Positions 26,144 to 34,479 of a stretch of 64,000 nucleotides of DNA are shown here, one piece after another. How positions within the stretch are numbered: position 1 is the first letter of the stretch; each line of letters starts with the position of its first letter. Source of the DNA: Paenibacillus sp. 1001270B_150601_E10 (GTDB lineage Bacteria > Bacillota > Bacilli > Paenibacillales > Paenibacillaceae); the NCBI RefSeq assembly GCF_015558675.1, contig NZ_JADMOL010000008.1, positions 31,918 to 95,917 on the forward strand. The letters are read 5' to 3'. The notes beneath the pieces were generated by a model, which ran no database searches, was not told the DNA's origin, and saw only the letters and a program-made list of their open reading frames with translations. The position numbers and the translations under genes are program-made.

Positions 26144-26466
26144 CGTTCTGAATCCTCCTTTGAAGACAGTATAGTATCAGTATTTTTATTAGCACAGGCA
26201 AAGAAAAAATTGAACTTATCTTGTTATTTCAATCATGCCAATTCTATCAATTTCTTTCAAACGATTGAGATTTTTTATAATCATGATAACATAAGAAGTA
26301 TCCTTATATTTGGAATTAATACTTAAATTTTCAAATATTACTTCATAGCCAAGAAAAAGCAGCTCCTAAACATTTAATACGATGACAACTCTTCTATATA
26401 TGATATAAAACCATAAAGGACCAACCTCAAAGTGTTGGTCCTTTCCTCTATTTCCTCTACTATTAC
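26144..26466. other. Intergenic region, no gene
   Basis: AT-rich interval between two minus-strand genes. It contains the terminator at 26415-26444 for the beta-propeller gene and presumably the promoter of the two-gene membrane operon. No coding remnant was recognised. Confidence 0.5.
26415..26444 (-). terminator. Rho-independent terminator
   Basis: Eleven-pair perfect stem AAAGGACCAAC/GTTGGTCCTTT (26415-26425 with 26434-26444), eight-base loop, followed on minus by TATGGTTTTA. Located 23 bases after the stop at 26467. Confidence 0.75.
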
Positions 26467-27321
26467 TTACTCTGTTCCTTGTTCTACCGTATAATGAACA
26501 TATGCAACAGACTTGCTGTCAGGAGACCAGGAATTCACGTTAATCGTTCCTTGACCGCCAAACAAACGCACTAGAGTTCGACTTTCTCCCCCGTTACTAG
26601 GGATCATTCTCAGCTCAACGTCTTTGTTCGCCGGATGATCAGCAGGTGCCACATCCTTGGTGAGATAGCTTAGGTACACGACATGCTTCCCGTTCGGAGA
26701 GACATGAGGGAACCAGTTGTTGGTATCGTCGAACGTCATCTGCATTTGCTCACTGCCGTCCGTTTTCATTTTCCACACCTGCATGCGCCCAGTACGAGCA
26801 GAATTGAACCATATGTGCGCTCCATCAGGTGAATACTCCGGACCATCGTCCAGCCCCGGAATATTTGTTAGCTGCAGTTCTTCCCCACCTTTTACTGATA
26901 TCGTGTAAATATCATACTGTCCATTGCGCTCTGCACAATAGGCTAATCGTTCTCCGTCAGGCGACCAGCCGTGCAAATAGCTCGGACCAAGCGAAGTGAC
27001 CAACTTCGGCTTCCCCCCTGCAAGAGGAAGTGTGTATATGCGTGATTGACCATCTTCAACAGCGTGGTGACTAATCGCAATATGCTTCTGATCAGGCGAC
27101 AGCACATGATCATTGTTGCACTGATTGGCAAATCCGGTGTGTATCAGTGTGCTCGTTCTAGTTGCAAGCTCAAAAGCATGCAGCCTACCATTGCTATTGT
27201 ATATAAGATGCTTACCATCTCCTGTCCAATTTGGAGCTTCGATGATATAGTCGAAGTGATGAAGCGGTTCTCTTACGCCTGAATCGATGTGCAAGACCTC
27301 CAACGTGCTGCTCACTCTCAT
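26467..27321 (-). CDS. TolB-like beta-propeller protein
   Basis: 284 residues, made of repeated WD40-like PD40 blades: [102 protein letters not shown], i.e. six recognisable blades. There is no signal peptide, so it is cytoplasmic. It resembles TolB/oligogalacturonide-type propellers; the ligand is unknown. The start at 27321 ([13 protein letters not shown]) follows AGGAGAGAGTAGG; the longer in-frame version would overlap the upstream gene. It follows the DUF1980 gene by 40 bases and could be read from the same Zur-type promoter. Confidence 0.82.
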   Translation of the reverse strand: MRVSSTLEVLHIDSGVREPLHHFDYIIEAPNWTGDGKHLIYNSNGRLHAFELATRTSTLIHTGFANQCNNDHVLSPDQKHIAISHHAVEDGQSRIYTLPLAGGKPKLVTSLGPSYLHGWSPDGERLAYCAERNGQYDIYTISVKGGEELQLTNIPGLDDGPEYSPDGAHIWFNSARTGRMQVWKMKTDGSEQMQMTFDDTNNWFPHVSPNGKHVVYLSYLTKDVAPADHPANKDVELRMIPSNGGESRTLVRLFGGQGTINVNSWSPDSKSVAYVHYTVEQGTE

Positions 27322-27361
27322 CCTACTCTCTCCTTCTACTTTTCCTACAAACATTCTATAG

Positions 27362-28399
27362 CTAGTTAAGACCAAACTCCAGATCTTGATACACATACGG
27401 ATCCTTTTTAGGCTCAATCTTCTTTAATCGATCGATCTTGAGCTCCATAACCTCGTTCTCACCGAACTTGCCCGGCTGTAGAATGCCTGATACGTTCACC
27501 CATTCATCCTTCTTCAACGGATGGCTTGGATCCATAACGGCAAGCACCCCATACGGTGTGGAATCTGCCGCACAGCATTGAATGGCAAAGCGTGTAACGG
27601 CAAGCTGCCCCTGTTTCATTCCTTCTATATAATGAACAAAGCCTTCGATGGTCACTCTTTTTCCATAGAACTGCTCTCGGTATAGATCCAGTGTCATAAT
27701 GGTCTCAATAAAGTGCTTGTCTGTAATATGAATCTCACCTTCCTTAATCAGCTTAGCAGCATATCTAGCATAGGGTTCAGTAAATGCATCCGATGGAAAC
27801 ATCACATTGCTAGATTCAAAAGAAGGATTGGAGGCAGAGGATTCATCAGGCGCAGACTCCTCAACTGGCATCTCTACTCTTACAAAATCATCTTGATTAT
27901 CCTCCCTATCTACTTCAACGATAGGAATGTCCGTACTTTTAATAGACGCTTCATTCCTTGGCGGTATCGTATTGTCCTTATACCTTTCCGTAAATACCGT
28001 AGAGGGGGTGAAGTCAACTCCCTTGAGCGATGCTGCCTGACTGCCAAGTGCAGTAGGCGGCCAGATCCAAGACATAATAAAGGGAAGCAAAAGGACAACA
28101 AGGCCGCACGTCTGATTGAGGTGCCAGAGGGACGGCGATTCTTCATGATCATGTACACAGGAGCAACTGCAGCCCTGCTCAGTGTGGACGTGTTTTTTAC
28201 TCACGAGTGCTTGGATTAGAAGCAAACCACCTATGAAATAGCAGCCAACCGCGGCGAGCTTCACCATCCATTCGATCCGACGAGATATATATAGCGTCAA
28301 GGCGTCTTCCTTATGAAGCCAAAAGATAAATATGCCCCAAGCAATCAACAGCAAGCCAGGTATATAATCAAGGATGCGTTCTCCACATCGTTTGAGCAT
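27362..28399 (-). CDS. DUF1980 / TIGR03943-type permease partner (YcgQ-like)
   Basis: 345 residues. N-terminal part has membrane helices ([43 protein letters not shown]) around a Cys/His-rich cytosolic stretch ([18 protein letters not shown]) that could bind zinc. The C-terminal domain (about 220-345) is OB-fold-like and contains [17 protein letters not shown] with a Cys-Cys pair. This matches the TIGR03943 proteins that always accompany DUF318 permeases (B. subtilis ycgQ/ycgR). The pair is thought to act in transport linked to metal homeostasis; substrate not established. 27 bases after the permease gene. Confidence 0.88.
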   Translation of the reverse strand: MLKRCGERILDYIPGLLLIAWGIFIFWLHKEDALTLYISRRIEWMVKLAAVGCYFIGGLLLIQALVSKKHVHTEQGCSCSCVHDHEESPSLWHLNQTCGLVVLLLPFIMSWIWPPTALGSQAASLKGVDFTPSTVFTERYKDNTIPPRNEASIKSTDIPIVEVDREDNQDDFVRVEMPVEESAPDESSASNPSFESSNVMFPSDAFTEPYARYAAKLIKEGEIHITDKHFIETIMTLDLYREQFYGKRVTIEGFVHYIEGMKQGQLAVTRFAIQCCAADSTPYGVLAVMDPSHPLKKDEWVNVSGILQPGKFGENEVMELKIDRLKKIEPKKDPYVYQDLEFGLN

Positions 28400-28426
28400 C
28401 GCATAACCTCCTTCAAACCATTTCTC

Positions 28427-29455
28427 TTAAGATAGCAGCGGCCATAGAATCGTAGCAGCAAGCGGAATAAGGATGCATAGCAGAATGGTCAGCAGCAGAA
28501 TGAATCGCAGACGGAACATGGTCATCATCATGACCGTCATCTTCATATCAAGCATGGGACCGAAGACGAGAAAGCTTAGCAGAGCTTCCGGGCGAAACGT
28601 ATTCGCAAACGATGACGCAACAAAGGCATCCGATGTCGAGCAAAGCGACAGTACATAGGCTAGTCCAATAAAAATCGCATGATCAGCCCATGGATGAAGA
28701 CTGATCCAATGCAGCAGCCACTCTCGTGCCTCAGATACTTGAAACAGTGCCGTAATAAACGCTCCAAAGACAAGAAAAAACGACGTCTCCCTGAACTCCA
28801 GCCCCATATGATGCAGTGCGTGGGACAATCGTACACGCAGAGGCTCCTTGTTCACTTTGGCATGATCTGCATGCTGTCCTAGCTGGCTGACAGAAGTCTC
28901 TCCTTCCGCTCTTCTCTTTGGACTCATTAGAGCAATCAGCATCCCAACCGTAAGCACCACAACAAGTGCAACGACCATCCGTGCCAGGGGCATGTCAGGT
29001 TGTGATGGAAAGGCAATCATCGTAGATGAATATACAATAGGATTCAGCACCGGAGCGGCCAGCATAAAAGTTATCGCTACGGGCACGGGCAGCCCCTTCT
29101 GTACTAACTTGCGGATGATCGGAATAATTCCACATTCACATATAGGAAGCACAATTCCTCCAAGAGAACCGAGAATGATTAAAGTGCCCAGCGAAAAATG
29201 ATTCGTAAGACGTGCCAGCCATTCTGGAGATACCCAGATATGTATGATCGAGGATAGAATGATGCCAAGCAGTAGAAATGGCAGAGCCTCCAGCAAAATA
29301 CTGACAAACACCGTAGACAACGACTGCCACATCTCTCCGTTCAGTCCTTTAGACTGAATAAGGATCCACAACAGCAGTGAAAAAAGTAACATAACAGGCA
29401 GGACGAAGCTGATCACATTCGAGCTGCGCTTCTCTTCTCTGCGGAGTATTTCCAT
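28427..29455 (-). CDS. DUF318 family permease (YcgR-like)
   Basis: 342 residues, about eight membrane helices. Family hallmarks: [20 protein letters not shown] near the first helices, LPICECGIIPIIRKLVQKGL (the conserved CECG motif), FMLAAPVLNPIVYSSTMIAF and LCSTSDAFVASSFAN. This is the permease of the DUF318/ArsP-like superfamily; relatives transport metal(loid)s or organo-arsenicals. A near-perfect Zur box 63 bases upstream of the start suggests that the operon is induced by zinc limitation. Start at 29455 with GTGAGGTGG upstream. Confidence 0.9.
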   Translation of the reverse strand: MEILRREEKRSSNVISFVLPVMLLFSLLLWILIQSKGLNGEMWQSLSTVFVSILLEALPFLLLGIILSSIIHIWVSPEWLARLTNHFSLGTLIILGSLGGIVLPICECGIIPIIRKLVQKGLPVPVAITFMLAAPVLNPIVYSSTMIAFPSQPDMPLARMVVALVVVLTVGMLIALMSPKRRAEGETSVSQLGQHADHAKVNKEPLRVRLSHALHHMGLEFRETSFFLVFGAFITALFQVSEAREWLLHWISLHPWADHAIFIGLAYVLSLCSTSDAFVASSFANTFRPEALLSFLVFGPMLDMKMTVMMMTMFRLRFILLLTILLCILIPLAATILWPLLS

Positions 29456-29517
29456 GCAACCACCTCACTAACAGGTATATTCTATGAAAAGGTTATGTAC
29501 GATATCTACTTATTTAT

Positions 29518-29532
29518 TCGTAATATTTACGA
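29518..29532 (-). promoter_or_regulatory. Candidate Zur box
   Basis: TCGTAATATTTACGA matches 13 of 14 defined bases of the Bacillus Zur core TCGTAATNATTACGA and continues into a 3' TTT as in the full consensus. It lies between the DUF318 permease gene (minus) and the SDR gene (plus), closer to the former. Confidence 0.7.
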
Positions 29533-29694
29533 TTTGTAGTATAACAACTCAGCATCGTACCGTCAACCTGTTCATATTCAGACATGCAATGCTTTAACAG
29601 ACAATAAGACAGATATGAATCATAAAAATCCATTGGTTTCAGCTCGCCTCAAGGGGTAGACTATAACTACATTTCAATTGGCGTGGAGGTACAT

Positions 29695-30477
29695 ATGGAT
29701 TTTAAAGATAAAGTAGCCGTCGTGACTGGCGGTGCGAATGGTATTGGACGCGCATTGGTTGAGGAATTTCTAAAGAGCGGAGCGCGGGTAGCTTCCATTG
29801 ATCTGGATCGTGAGGCGGCCCAAGACCTCACTTCACGCTTTGACCGTAATCAGCTGTTCTTTATGGAAGGAGATGTTGCAATCGAATCCACCCTTCAACA
29901 ATTCGCCCAAGCCATTCGTGTTCAATGGGGAAAAGTCGACTATCTCATAAATAACGCATGTATTTCTCGAGGGGGGATTATGACTCCTTGCAGCTTCGAT
30001 GATTTTAACACTGTATTGAGAATAGGCATAACAGCGCCTTACCTGCTGACAGTGCTGCTCCAGGACTCCTTTACGGATCAAGCATCTATTGTAAATATTG
30101 CTTCTACAAGAGGAACGATGTCACAACCTAATACCGAGAGCTACAGCGCAGCCAAGGGCGGCTTGCTTGCACTTACTTATGCGCTTAGCATCAGCTTGGC
30201 AGGACGAGCCCGTGTAAATGCAATTAGCCCGGGATGGATCGACACAACGAACGATCCTGCCTCCTTCTCCTCAGCAGATCACCTGCAGCATCCGGTGAAG
30301 CGGGTCGGTCACCCATCGGATATTGTAAAGATGGTATTCTTCCTATGCAGTGAAGCAAGCAGCTTTATGACAGGAGAAAATATAACGATCGATGGCGGAA
30401 TGTCCAAGCAAATGATTTATCATGGCGAACATGGATGGACCTATCAGCCTCCTTCTGAAGGAACCGAGCCACGATGA
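29695..30477 (+). CDS. Short-chain dehydrogenase/reductase
   Basis: 260 residues, Rossmann fold. Cofactor site TGGANGIGRALVEEF, Asp at the end of beta-2 (VASIDLDRE) favouring NAD(H), NNACISRGG in place of NNAG, catalytic Ser-Tyr-Lys as IVNIASTRG, and ESYSAAKGGLLALTYALS, then the NAISPGWIDT loop and a GENITIDGG end. It probably oxidises or reduces a sugar, sterol or small alcohol. Start at 29695 with GGAGGTACAT. It overlaps the MFS gene by an ATGA (30474-30477), so the two make an enzyme-exporter pair. Confidence 0.9.
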   Translation: MDFKDKVAVVTGGANGIGRALVEEFLKSGARVASIDLDREAAQDLTSRFDRNQLFFMEGDVAIESTLQQFAQAIRVQWGKVDYLINNACISRGGIMTPCSFDDFNTVLRIGITAPYLLTVLLQDSFTDQASIVNIASTRGTMSQPNTESYSAAKGGLLALTYALSISLAGRARVNAISPGWIDTTNDPASFSSADHLQHPVKRVGHPSDIVKMVFFLCSEASSFMTGENITIDGGMSKQMIYHGEHGWTYQPPSEGTEPR

Positions 30478-31721
30478 ACGAGCAGAATAAGAAAACAGTT
30501 CGCATCATTGCATGGGTAACCGCAATCTGCTTGCTCGGAGATTCCATGCTGTATATTGTATTGCCCGTTTATTGGGCCTCATTTGGCCTAGATGGCTTAT
30601 GGCAGGTCGGCATTCTTTTGTCTATGAATCGGCTTGTTCGCCTGCCGCTGAATCCGCTTGTCGGCTGGCTGTACAGCTGGCTGCCCAAGCGCACCGGCAT
30701 CCTCATATCCGTCGTATTAGCCTGCTTGACGACGGCTGCCTTTGCCTTTGGAACCGACTTCTGGCTCCTGCTGCTTGCGCGTGCTGCCTGGGGAGCGGCG
30801 TGGTCCATGCTCCGCATCGGCGGGTATCTTACCGTTCTTGAGGTCAGTAGTAGCAACCGTGGCCGTATGCTCGGAAGCTACAATGGGATTATCGGGATCG
30901 GCAGCTTAGTCGGCATGCTGGCAGGCGGTTTGTTTGCAGATCTCGTAGGAGTACGCAATATCGCACTTGTACTCAGTGTTATCACGGCTTTAGGCTTCCC
31001 GCTTGCATGGACATTCTCTAGCTCGACCGAAGCAAAGGCTCAATCGAGAGGTGCCAAGTCGTCGCTGCGAGGAATGAAGGCAGGACTGTTTCACCCGCAT
31101 GCCCTATTGACATTATGCTCTGGCTTTATCATTGCATTCCTTTTTCAAGGCTTGCTTAACGCCTCACTGAGCACATTGATTGATATCGAATTGCCTTCAC
31201 AGGAGCTTGCGTTCTCCTTGTTTGGTCTTACATTTGGAGCCGCCTCCATTGCAGGAATCGTTCAGGCGCTTCGTTGGGGATGGACGCCCTTCCTATCTCC
31301 ACTTGTTGGAAAATGGTCCGATGGATCTCGCGGTCGGCTTCCACTATACTTCACTGTGCTGTCGATTGCGATTGCCGGGATGCTTATGCTGTCCTTACCG
31401 CTTTCCTTCGGGACATGGATGGCTGTCTTAATTGTCGTCCTTTTGGCTAATACAGCGATTAACACACTCTCCGACGCTTTAGCTGCTGATTCAGCTGCTC
31501 AAGGAGGCTACACGGTCGTTTACATGACGACTTACACAACGATTCTAGATGTGGGTGCGGCATTAGGACCTCTTGCTGCCTTCACCTTGATTGAGAATTA
31601 CGGTACACCAGGCATTACACTCTTAGCTGCGCTTATACTTGCTTTGCTCATCGTTTCTTGGGTGATATGGGGACGACGTCCATTAAAAGCATCCATCTCA
31701 ATGGAAAGCCCATTATCCTGA
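30474..31721 (+). CDS. MFS transporter with recombined 3' end
   Basis: 415 residues with twelve hydrophobic segments; helices 2-3 loop LVGWLYSWLPKRTGILISVV fits the MFS motif A position, and the N-terminal RIIAWVTAICLLGDSMLYIV and PLAAFTLIENYGTPGITLLA are typical of sugar/drug-type MFS carriers. GC-richer than the first 26 kb. After the last helix (ILALLIVSWVIWGRRPLK) the final ten residues are encoded by DNA that is, in another frame, the C-terminal part of a GerC protein, so the original carrier C-terminus was probably replaced by a recombination event. Should be a functional carrier since only the cytosolic tail is touched. Confidence 0.88.
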   Translation: MNEQNKKTVRIIAWVTAICLLGDSMLYIVLPVYWASFGLDGLWQVGILLSMNRLVRLPLNPLVGWLYSWLPKRTGILISVVLACLTTAAFAFGTDFWLLLLARAAWGAAWSMLRIGGYLTVLEVSSSNRGRMLGSYNGIIGIGSLVGMLAGGLFADLVGVRNIALVLSVITALGFPLAWTFSSSTEAKAQSRGAKSSLRGMKAGLFHPHALLTLCSGFIIAFLFQGLLNASLSTLIDIELPSQELAFSLFGLTFGAASIAGIVQALRWGWTPFLSPLVGKWSDGSRGRLPLYFTVLSIAIAGMLMLSLPLSFGTWMAVLIVVLLANTAINTLSDALAADSAAQGGYTVVYMTTYTTILDVGAALGPLAAFTLIENYGTPGITLLAALILALLIVSWVIWGRRPLKASISMESPLS

Positions 31722-32047
31722 TCCAGATTAAGGTTCAGAGCAATGTCGGTGAGGTCAATGCGAATATCGATGTGATGGATCCTAAAGTCATTCTCACATT
31801 GGAGAAGCTGACGGAACAGGCCATTCAAACGGAAGTGGAACGCTCCATCAGCAGACTCCAAGCAATGAAGTCGGATATCTTTGACTTTGGAGACATTGTG
31901 CATCGGCAGCAACCCGCACTTTGGGATAAGGTTAAGCATGATTGGTCGGAAAGTACCTTCACCACCCTGCAATACGACGTGAATGTTAGCGTTAACATTC
32001 CGTTGCTCGGCATGCGCAAGAACCCGTTGATCCAAAGTGTTCAGTAA
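31658..32047 (+). pseudogene. C-terminal fragment of a Ger(x)C spore germination lipoprotein
   Basis: An open frame of about 125 codons without its own ribosome site. IKSIHLNGKPIILIQIKVQS, NVGEVNANIDVMDPKVILTL and then KSDIFDFGDIVHRQQPALWD, KVKHDWSESTFTTLQYDVNV, SVNI are the conserved C-terminal domain of GerAC/GerKC proteins. The N-terminal two thirds with the lipoprotein signal are missing, and the fragment starts inside the 3' end of the MFS gene. It is followed by a terminator. It is distinct from the two complete GerC proteins of the window, so it derives from a third, lost receptor operon. Confidence 0.8.
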
Positions 32048-32087
32048 ACCGTGATAACTAATCGCTTATTCTGCTAAACACATTATA

Positions 32088-32113
32088 ACCCCCTCCACAA
32101 CTTTGGAGGGGGT
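32088..32113. terminator. Terminator between convergent units
   Basis: Ten-pair perfect GC-rich stem ACCCCCTCCA/TGGAGGGGGT, six-base loop, between the GerC fragment (plus) and the DedA-like gene (minus). T-richness is modest on both sides. Confidence 0.7.
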
Positions 32114-32158
32114 CGATAACCATCGATATGCTATTATACTTAAATCACAATATTCTCT

Positions 32159-32821
32159 CTATGCTTCATCCAATGAATCTATTGATTTGCGCTTCTTCTT
32201 ATAGAACAAATATCCAATGAAGCCGATAATGCATACACTCCCTGCTATGATCAGCGAAGCACGATCTGCAGCAATAACACCATGCGCAAGCAGTGACATG
32301 ATAAAGAAATAAATCATATTTCCGAGCAGTGTTCCTAATACAAAGTGCTTCAAGGGAACATTGCTTGCACCCGAAGCAATATTGATAAGGCTGGTTGGCA
32401 CAAATGGAAATACACGCCCAATGAATACAAAGGCAAAGCTGTTTTTTTCCATCTTCTCAGCCTTCCATCTCGATCGTATAAGACGTGTCAGCAGATCCTT
32501 AAGCCAGTAACGAGCCGCGAAATAAACGAGAACTCCACCGGCTACACTCGTCAGCCAGCTCCAAATAAAGCCGTAACCGAAGCCAAATAGCGTGATATTG
32601 GAAGAGATCACTAGGATCAATGGGATTAGCGTGAATACATTCTGTATGATCATAATAATGAGCATGGCAATAAGCAGCCAGACCGTATTGACCTCTGCAA
32701 ACGATTGAATTTGCTTGAGATCGACATGCAGCAGCGTCTTTAATGCATCGGAATGAAGCACGGCATAAAGAAGGCCAGCGAAAGCAGCAAGCGAGAGGAT
32801 TTTCACCCATTTTGACGCCAT
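32159..32821 (-). CDS. TVP38/TMEM64 (VTT/DedA-like) membrane protein
   Basis: 220 residues with five to six membrane segments. The VTT-domain core is visible: NVFTLIPLILVISSNITLFG, WSWLTSVAGGVLVYFAARYW, FAFVFIGRVFPFVPTSLINI, ASGASNVPLKHFVLGTLLG. Members are half-transporters that move lipids (undecaprenyl phosphate, phosphatidylethanolamine) across the membrane or support membrane homeostasis; which one applies here is open. AGGTGTGAT ribosome site. Monocistronic between terminators. Confidence 0.88.
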   Translation of the reverse strand: MASKWVKILSLAAFAGLLYAVLHSDALKTLLHVDLKQIQSFAEVNTVWLLIAMLIIMIIQNVFTLIPLILVISSNITLFGFGYGFIWSWLTSVAGGVLVYFAARYWLKDLLTRLIRSRWKAEKMEKNSFAFVFIGRVFPFVPTSLINIASGASNVPLKHFVLGTLLGNMIYFFIMSLLAHGVIAADRASLIIAGSVCIIGFIGYLFYKKKRKSIDSLDEA

Positions 32822-32965
32822 ATCACACCTGTCTTTCTGTTGATAAAATAGTTAAAGATTGATTTATTAAAGAAGATATGCAGGTATTCGAAAGTCATGT
32901 GGACGATCTTCTTTGTTCAGAGATAAGCCCATAAACACATCGTACTTTCCCTGTGAGACACAAAA

Positions 32966-32989
32966 AACAACGAAGCTCGCTTCGTTGTT
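32966..32989 (-). terminator. Rho-independent terminator
   Basis: Ten-pair perfect stem AACAACGAAG/CTTCGTTGTT with CTCG loop; six T on either strand. Lies 61 bases after the nitroreductase stop, and also terminates anything on plus. Confidence 0.85.
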
Positions 32990-33049
32990 TTTTATCATAC
33001 CTATCATATCACAATTCTAGTAATTCCACATCATCCAAATTGCTGCTGA

Positions 33050-33685
33050 TTAGAATGCGTTCCAAGATGTGATCTCGCTCAATGGAAGACGTACCGTTGG
33101 ACGTCCTGGCTGTGCTGCCTTACCGATCGCAATCAGCATAATGTTCTCATAATGCGCTGGCACTTCGAATGCTTCCTTGAACTTTGCACCATCGAATCCG
33201 CCCATAGGCACCGTGTCATAGCCTCTTGCACGTGCTGCAAGCATCAATTGCATCGACACGAGACCGCCATCGATATGCACAATGCTTTTCTTTCTTGCGT
33301 CATCCATGTTGCGGTAGCCATTGTTTGCTGTTGCAACAAATTGCTGCTTTACTTCTTCTGTCATATAGCCCGCTTCCACGGAAGCCGTATAGATTTGTTC
33401 AGCTTTCTCGAACCATTCCATGTCACCAAACACGGCAATGACTGCAGACGCATCGAGAACTTGCTTCTGATTGTAAGCAATCGGATGAAGCTTCTGCTTC
33501 AGCTCTTGATCATCGATGACGAGAAAGCGCCAAGGCTGCAGGTTGCTAGAAGAAGGAGCAAGTGTTGCTTCTGCAAGAATCTCCTCGAGCTCTGCTTTGG
33601 AAATCTTAACTGTCGGATCATAATAACGTACAGAATGACGTTCCTTCACAACTTGATGAAAATCTTGAACTACTTGGGTTGTCAT
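33050..33685 (-). CDS. Nitroreductase family flavoprotein
   Basis: 211 residues. Conserved features of NfsA/FRase-like FMN enzymes: KERHSVRYYDPTVKISKAEL with the FMN phosphate-binding Arg-His-Ser-Val-Arg, ATLAPSSSNLQPWRFLVID, and GYDTVPMGGFDGAKFKEAF near the C-terminus. It reduces nitro compounds, quinones or flavins with NAD(P)H in the cytosol. Ribosome site GGAGGAAAATAAA. It lies downstream of an Rrf2-type regulator gene in the same direction, with three inverted repeats in the 115-base gap, a classical setting for redox- or nitro-stress control. Confidence 0.9.
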   Translation of the reverse strand: MTTQVVQDFHQVVKERHSVRYYDPTVKISKAELEEILAEATLAPSSSNLQPWRFLVIDDQELKQKLHPIAYNQKQVLDASAVIAVFGDMEWFEKAEQIYTASVEAGYMTEEVKQQFVATANNGYRNMDDARKKSIVHIDGGLVSMQLMLAARARGYDTVPMGGFDGAKFKEAFEVPAHYENIMLIAIGKAAQPGRPTVRLPLSEITSWNAF

Positions 33686-33707
33686 TTTATTTTCCTCCTA
33701 CCCGTTT

Positions 33708-33731
33708 AACTGTGCAAATATTTGCACAGTT
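33708..33731 (-). promoter_or_regulatory. 24-bp perfect palindrome, likely operator of the nitroreductase gene
   Basis: Perfect dyad from 33708 to 33731 built on AACTGTGCAAAT and its complement, 22 bases before the nitroreductase start. The position over the promoter/5' leader suits a repressor site for the adjacent Rrf2 protein. Confidence 0.6.
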
Positions 33732-33735
33732 ATGA

Positions 33736-33763
33736 GTGTAATAAACTGTGAGATTTATTACAC
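33736..33763 (-). promoter_or_regulatory. Second inverted repeat upstream of the nitroreductase gene
   Basis: Ten-base arms GTGTAATAAA/TTTATTACAC (33736-33745 and 33754-33763) with an eight-base gap that contains another CTGTG. Shares CTGTG elements with the palindromes on both sides. Confidence 0.5.
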
Positions 33764-33765
33764 AG

Positions 33766-33805
33766 TATAAAGTGCAATGTTTTCGTTGTCAACATGCACT
33801 TTATA
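33766..33805. promoter_or_regulatory. Third inverted repeat, overlapping the regulator stop codon
   Basis: Eleven-base arms TATAAAGTGCA/TGCACTTTATA (33766-33776 and 33795-33805); with one gap the arms extend through CACAG on both sides to about 16 pairs. It overlaps the TAA of the Rrf2 gene, so it may be an attenuator/terminator of that transcript or a third operator. Confidence 0.5.
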
Positions 33806-34256
33806 ACTGTGTTTTTTCCACCAGGTCTGCAATGGTATAAGAACGCAGCACTGACATCATGTTCTCATCGATATCCGTTAACACATCCTTAATCGCAACC
33901 TTCATCTGATTGCCAAATGGATGATCGCCTGTTGCATCCAGCATGCTGCTGCTGCGCGCATCGTGGATATGAAGCGCAGCGTATACATCCGCAAGCGTAA
34001 TCGCATCCGCCTCTCTCGCAAGGCGGTAGCCCCCTACTCTTCCTTCTCTTGTTTCTATGATATGCTCCCGGGCTAAAGAAGCTAGAATCCGCCTTAGAAC
34101 AGTAGCCTCTGATGCCAAATGAGTCGCAATGTCGCTGCTTGGACATGTCCCCGATTGCTTACCTAGCATGACAAGTGCCTGCAGAGCAAGACTAAATGAT
34201 TTATAGGAGGAAGGGCAAGTAGCCGCTGATTGTTTAGTTCTAGTTGCTTTCTTCAC
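33801..34256 (-). CDS. Rrf2 family transcriptional regulator
   Basis: 151 residues. Winged helix-turn-helix of Rrf2 type: YKSFSLALQALVMLGKQSGT, SSDIATHLASEATVLRRILA, SLAREHIIETREGRVGGYRL, then the dimerisation helix and ADAITLADVYAALHI. Rrf2 Fe-S proteins have three Cys after this point; here there are none (the only Cys residues, CPSS twice, are N-terminal), so it belongs to the YwnA/redox or nitrite-type branch rather than IscR. GTG start with GGGGGAAAACGAT. It probably controls the nitroreductase gene through the palindromes at 33708-33805. Confidence 0.85.
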   Translation of the reverse strand: MKKATRTKQSAATCPSSYKSFSLALQALVMLGKQSGTCPSSDIATHLASEATVLRRILASLAREHIIETREGRVGGYRLAREADAITLADVYAALHIHDARSSSMLDATGDHPFGNQMKVAIKDVLTDIDENMMSVLRSYTIADLVEKTQL

Positions 34257-34479
34257 ATCGTTTTCCCCCTATCGTGTATTTGATTTGCATTGTAACCTAT
34301 TCTCGACTTTCCTTCAAGTTGGAACAAACGAAGAGCTAGGTTCTAATCAGCAATGGTTCATGTAACAAATAACAAAAAGATTGCATGAATATGACAATTG
34401 GAGGATTGTAGGAACAAAAACTCCACCTTATAATAGGAATACCAATCATTACCTACATAGATTTGAGAGGAGACTTGTG

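Noticed and set aside
27713..28219. 168-codon plus-strand frame opposite the DUF1980 gene
   Set aside because: Arg/Cys-rich antisense translation, no start signals, real family on the opposite strand.
31598..32035. 145-codon minus-strand frame opposite the GerC fragment
   Set aside because: The plus-strand frame matches the GerC C-terminal domain; the minus frame is its shadow.
33152..33709. 185-codon plus-strand frame opposite the nitroreductase gene
   Set aside because: Cys/His-rich pseudo-protein typical of reverse-complement translation of a real gene; no ribosome site.
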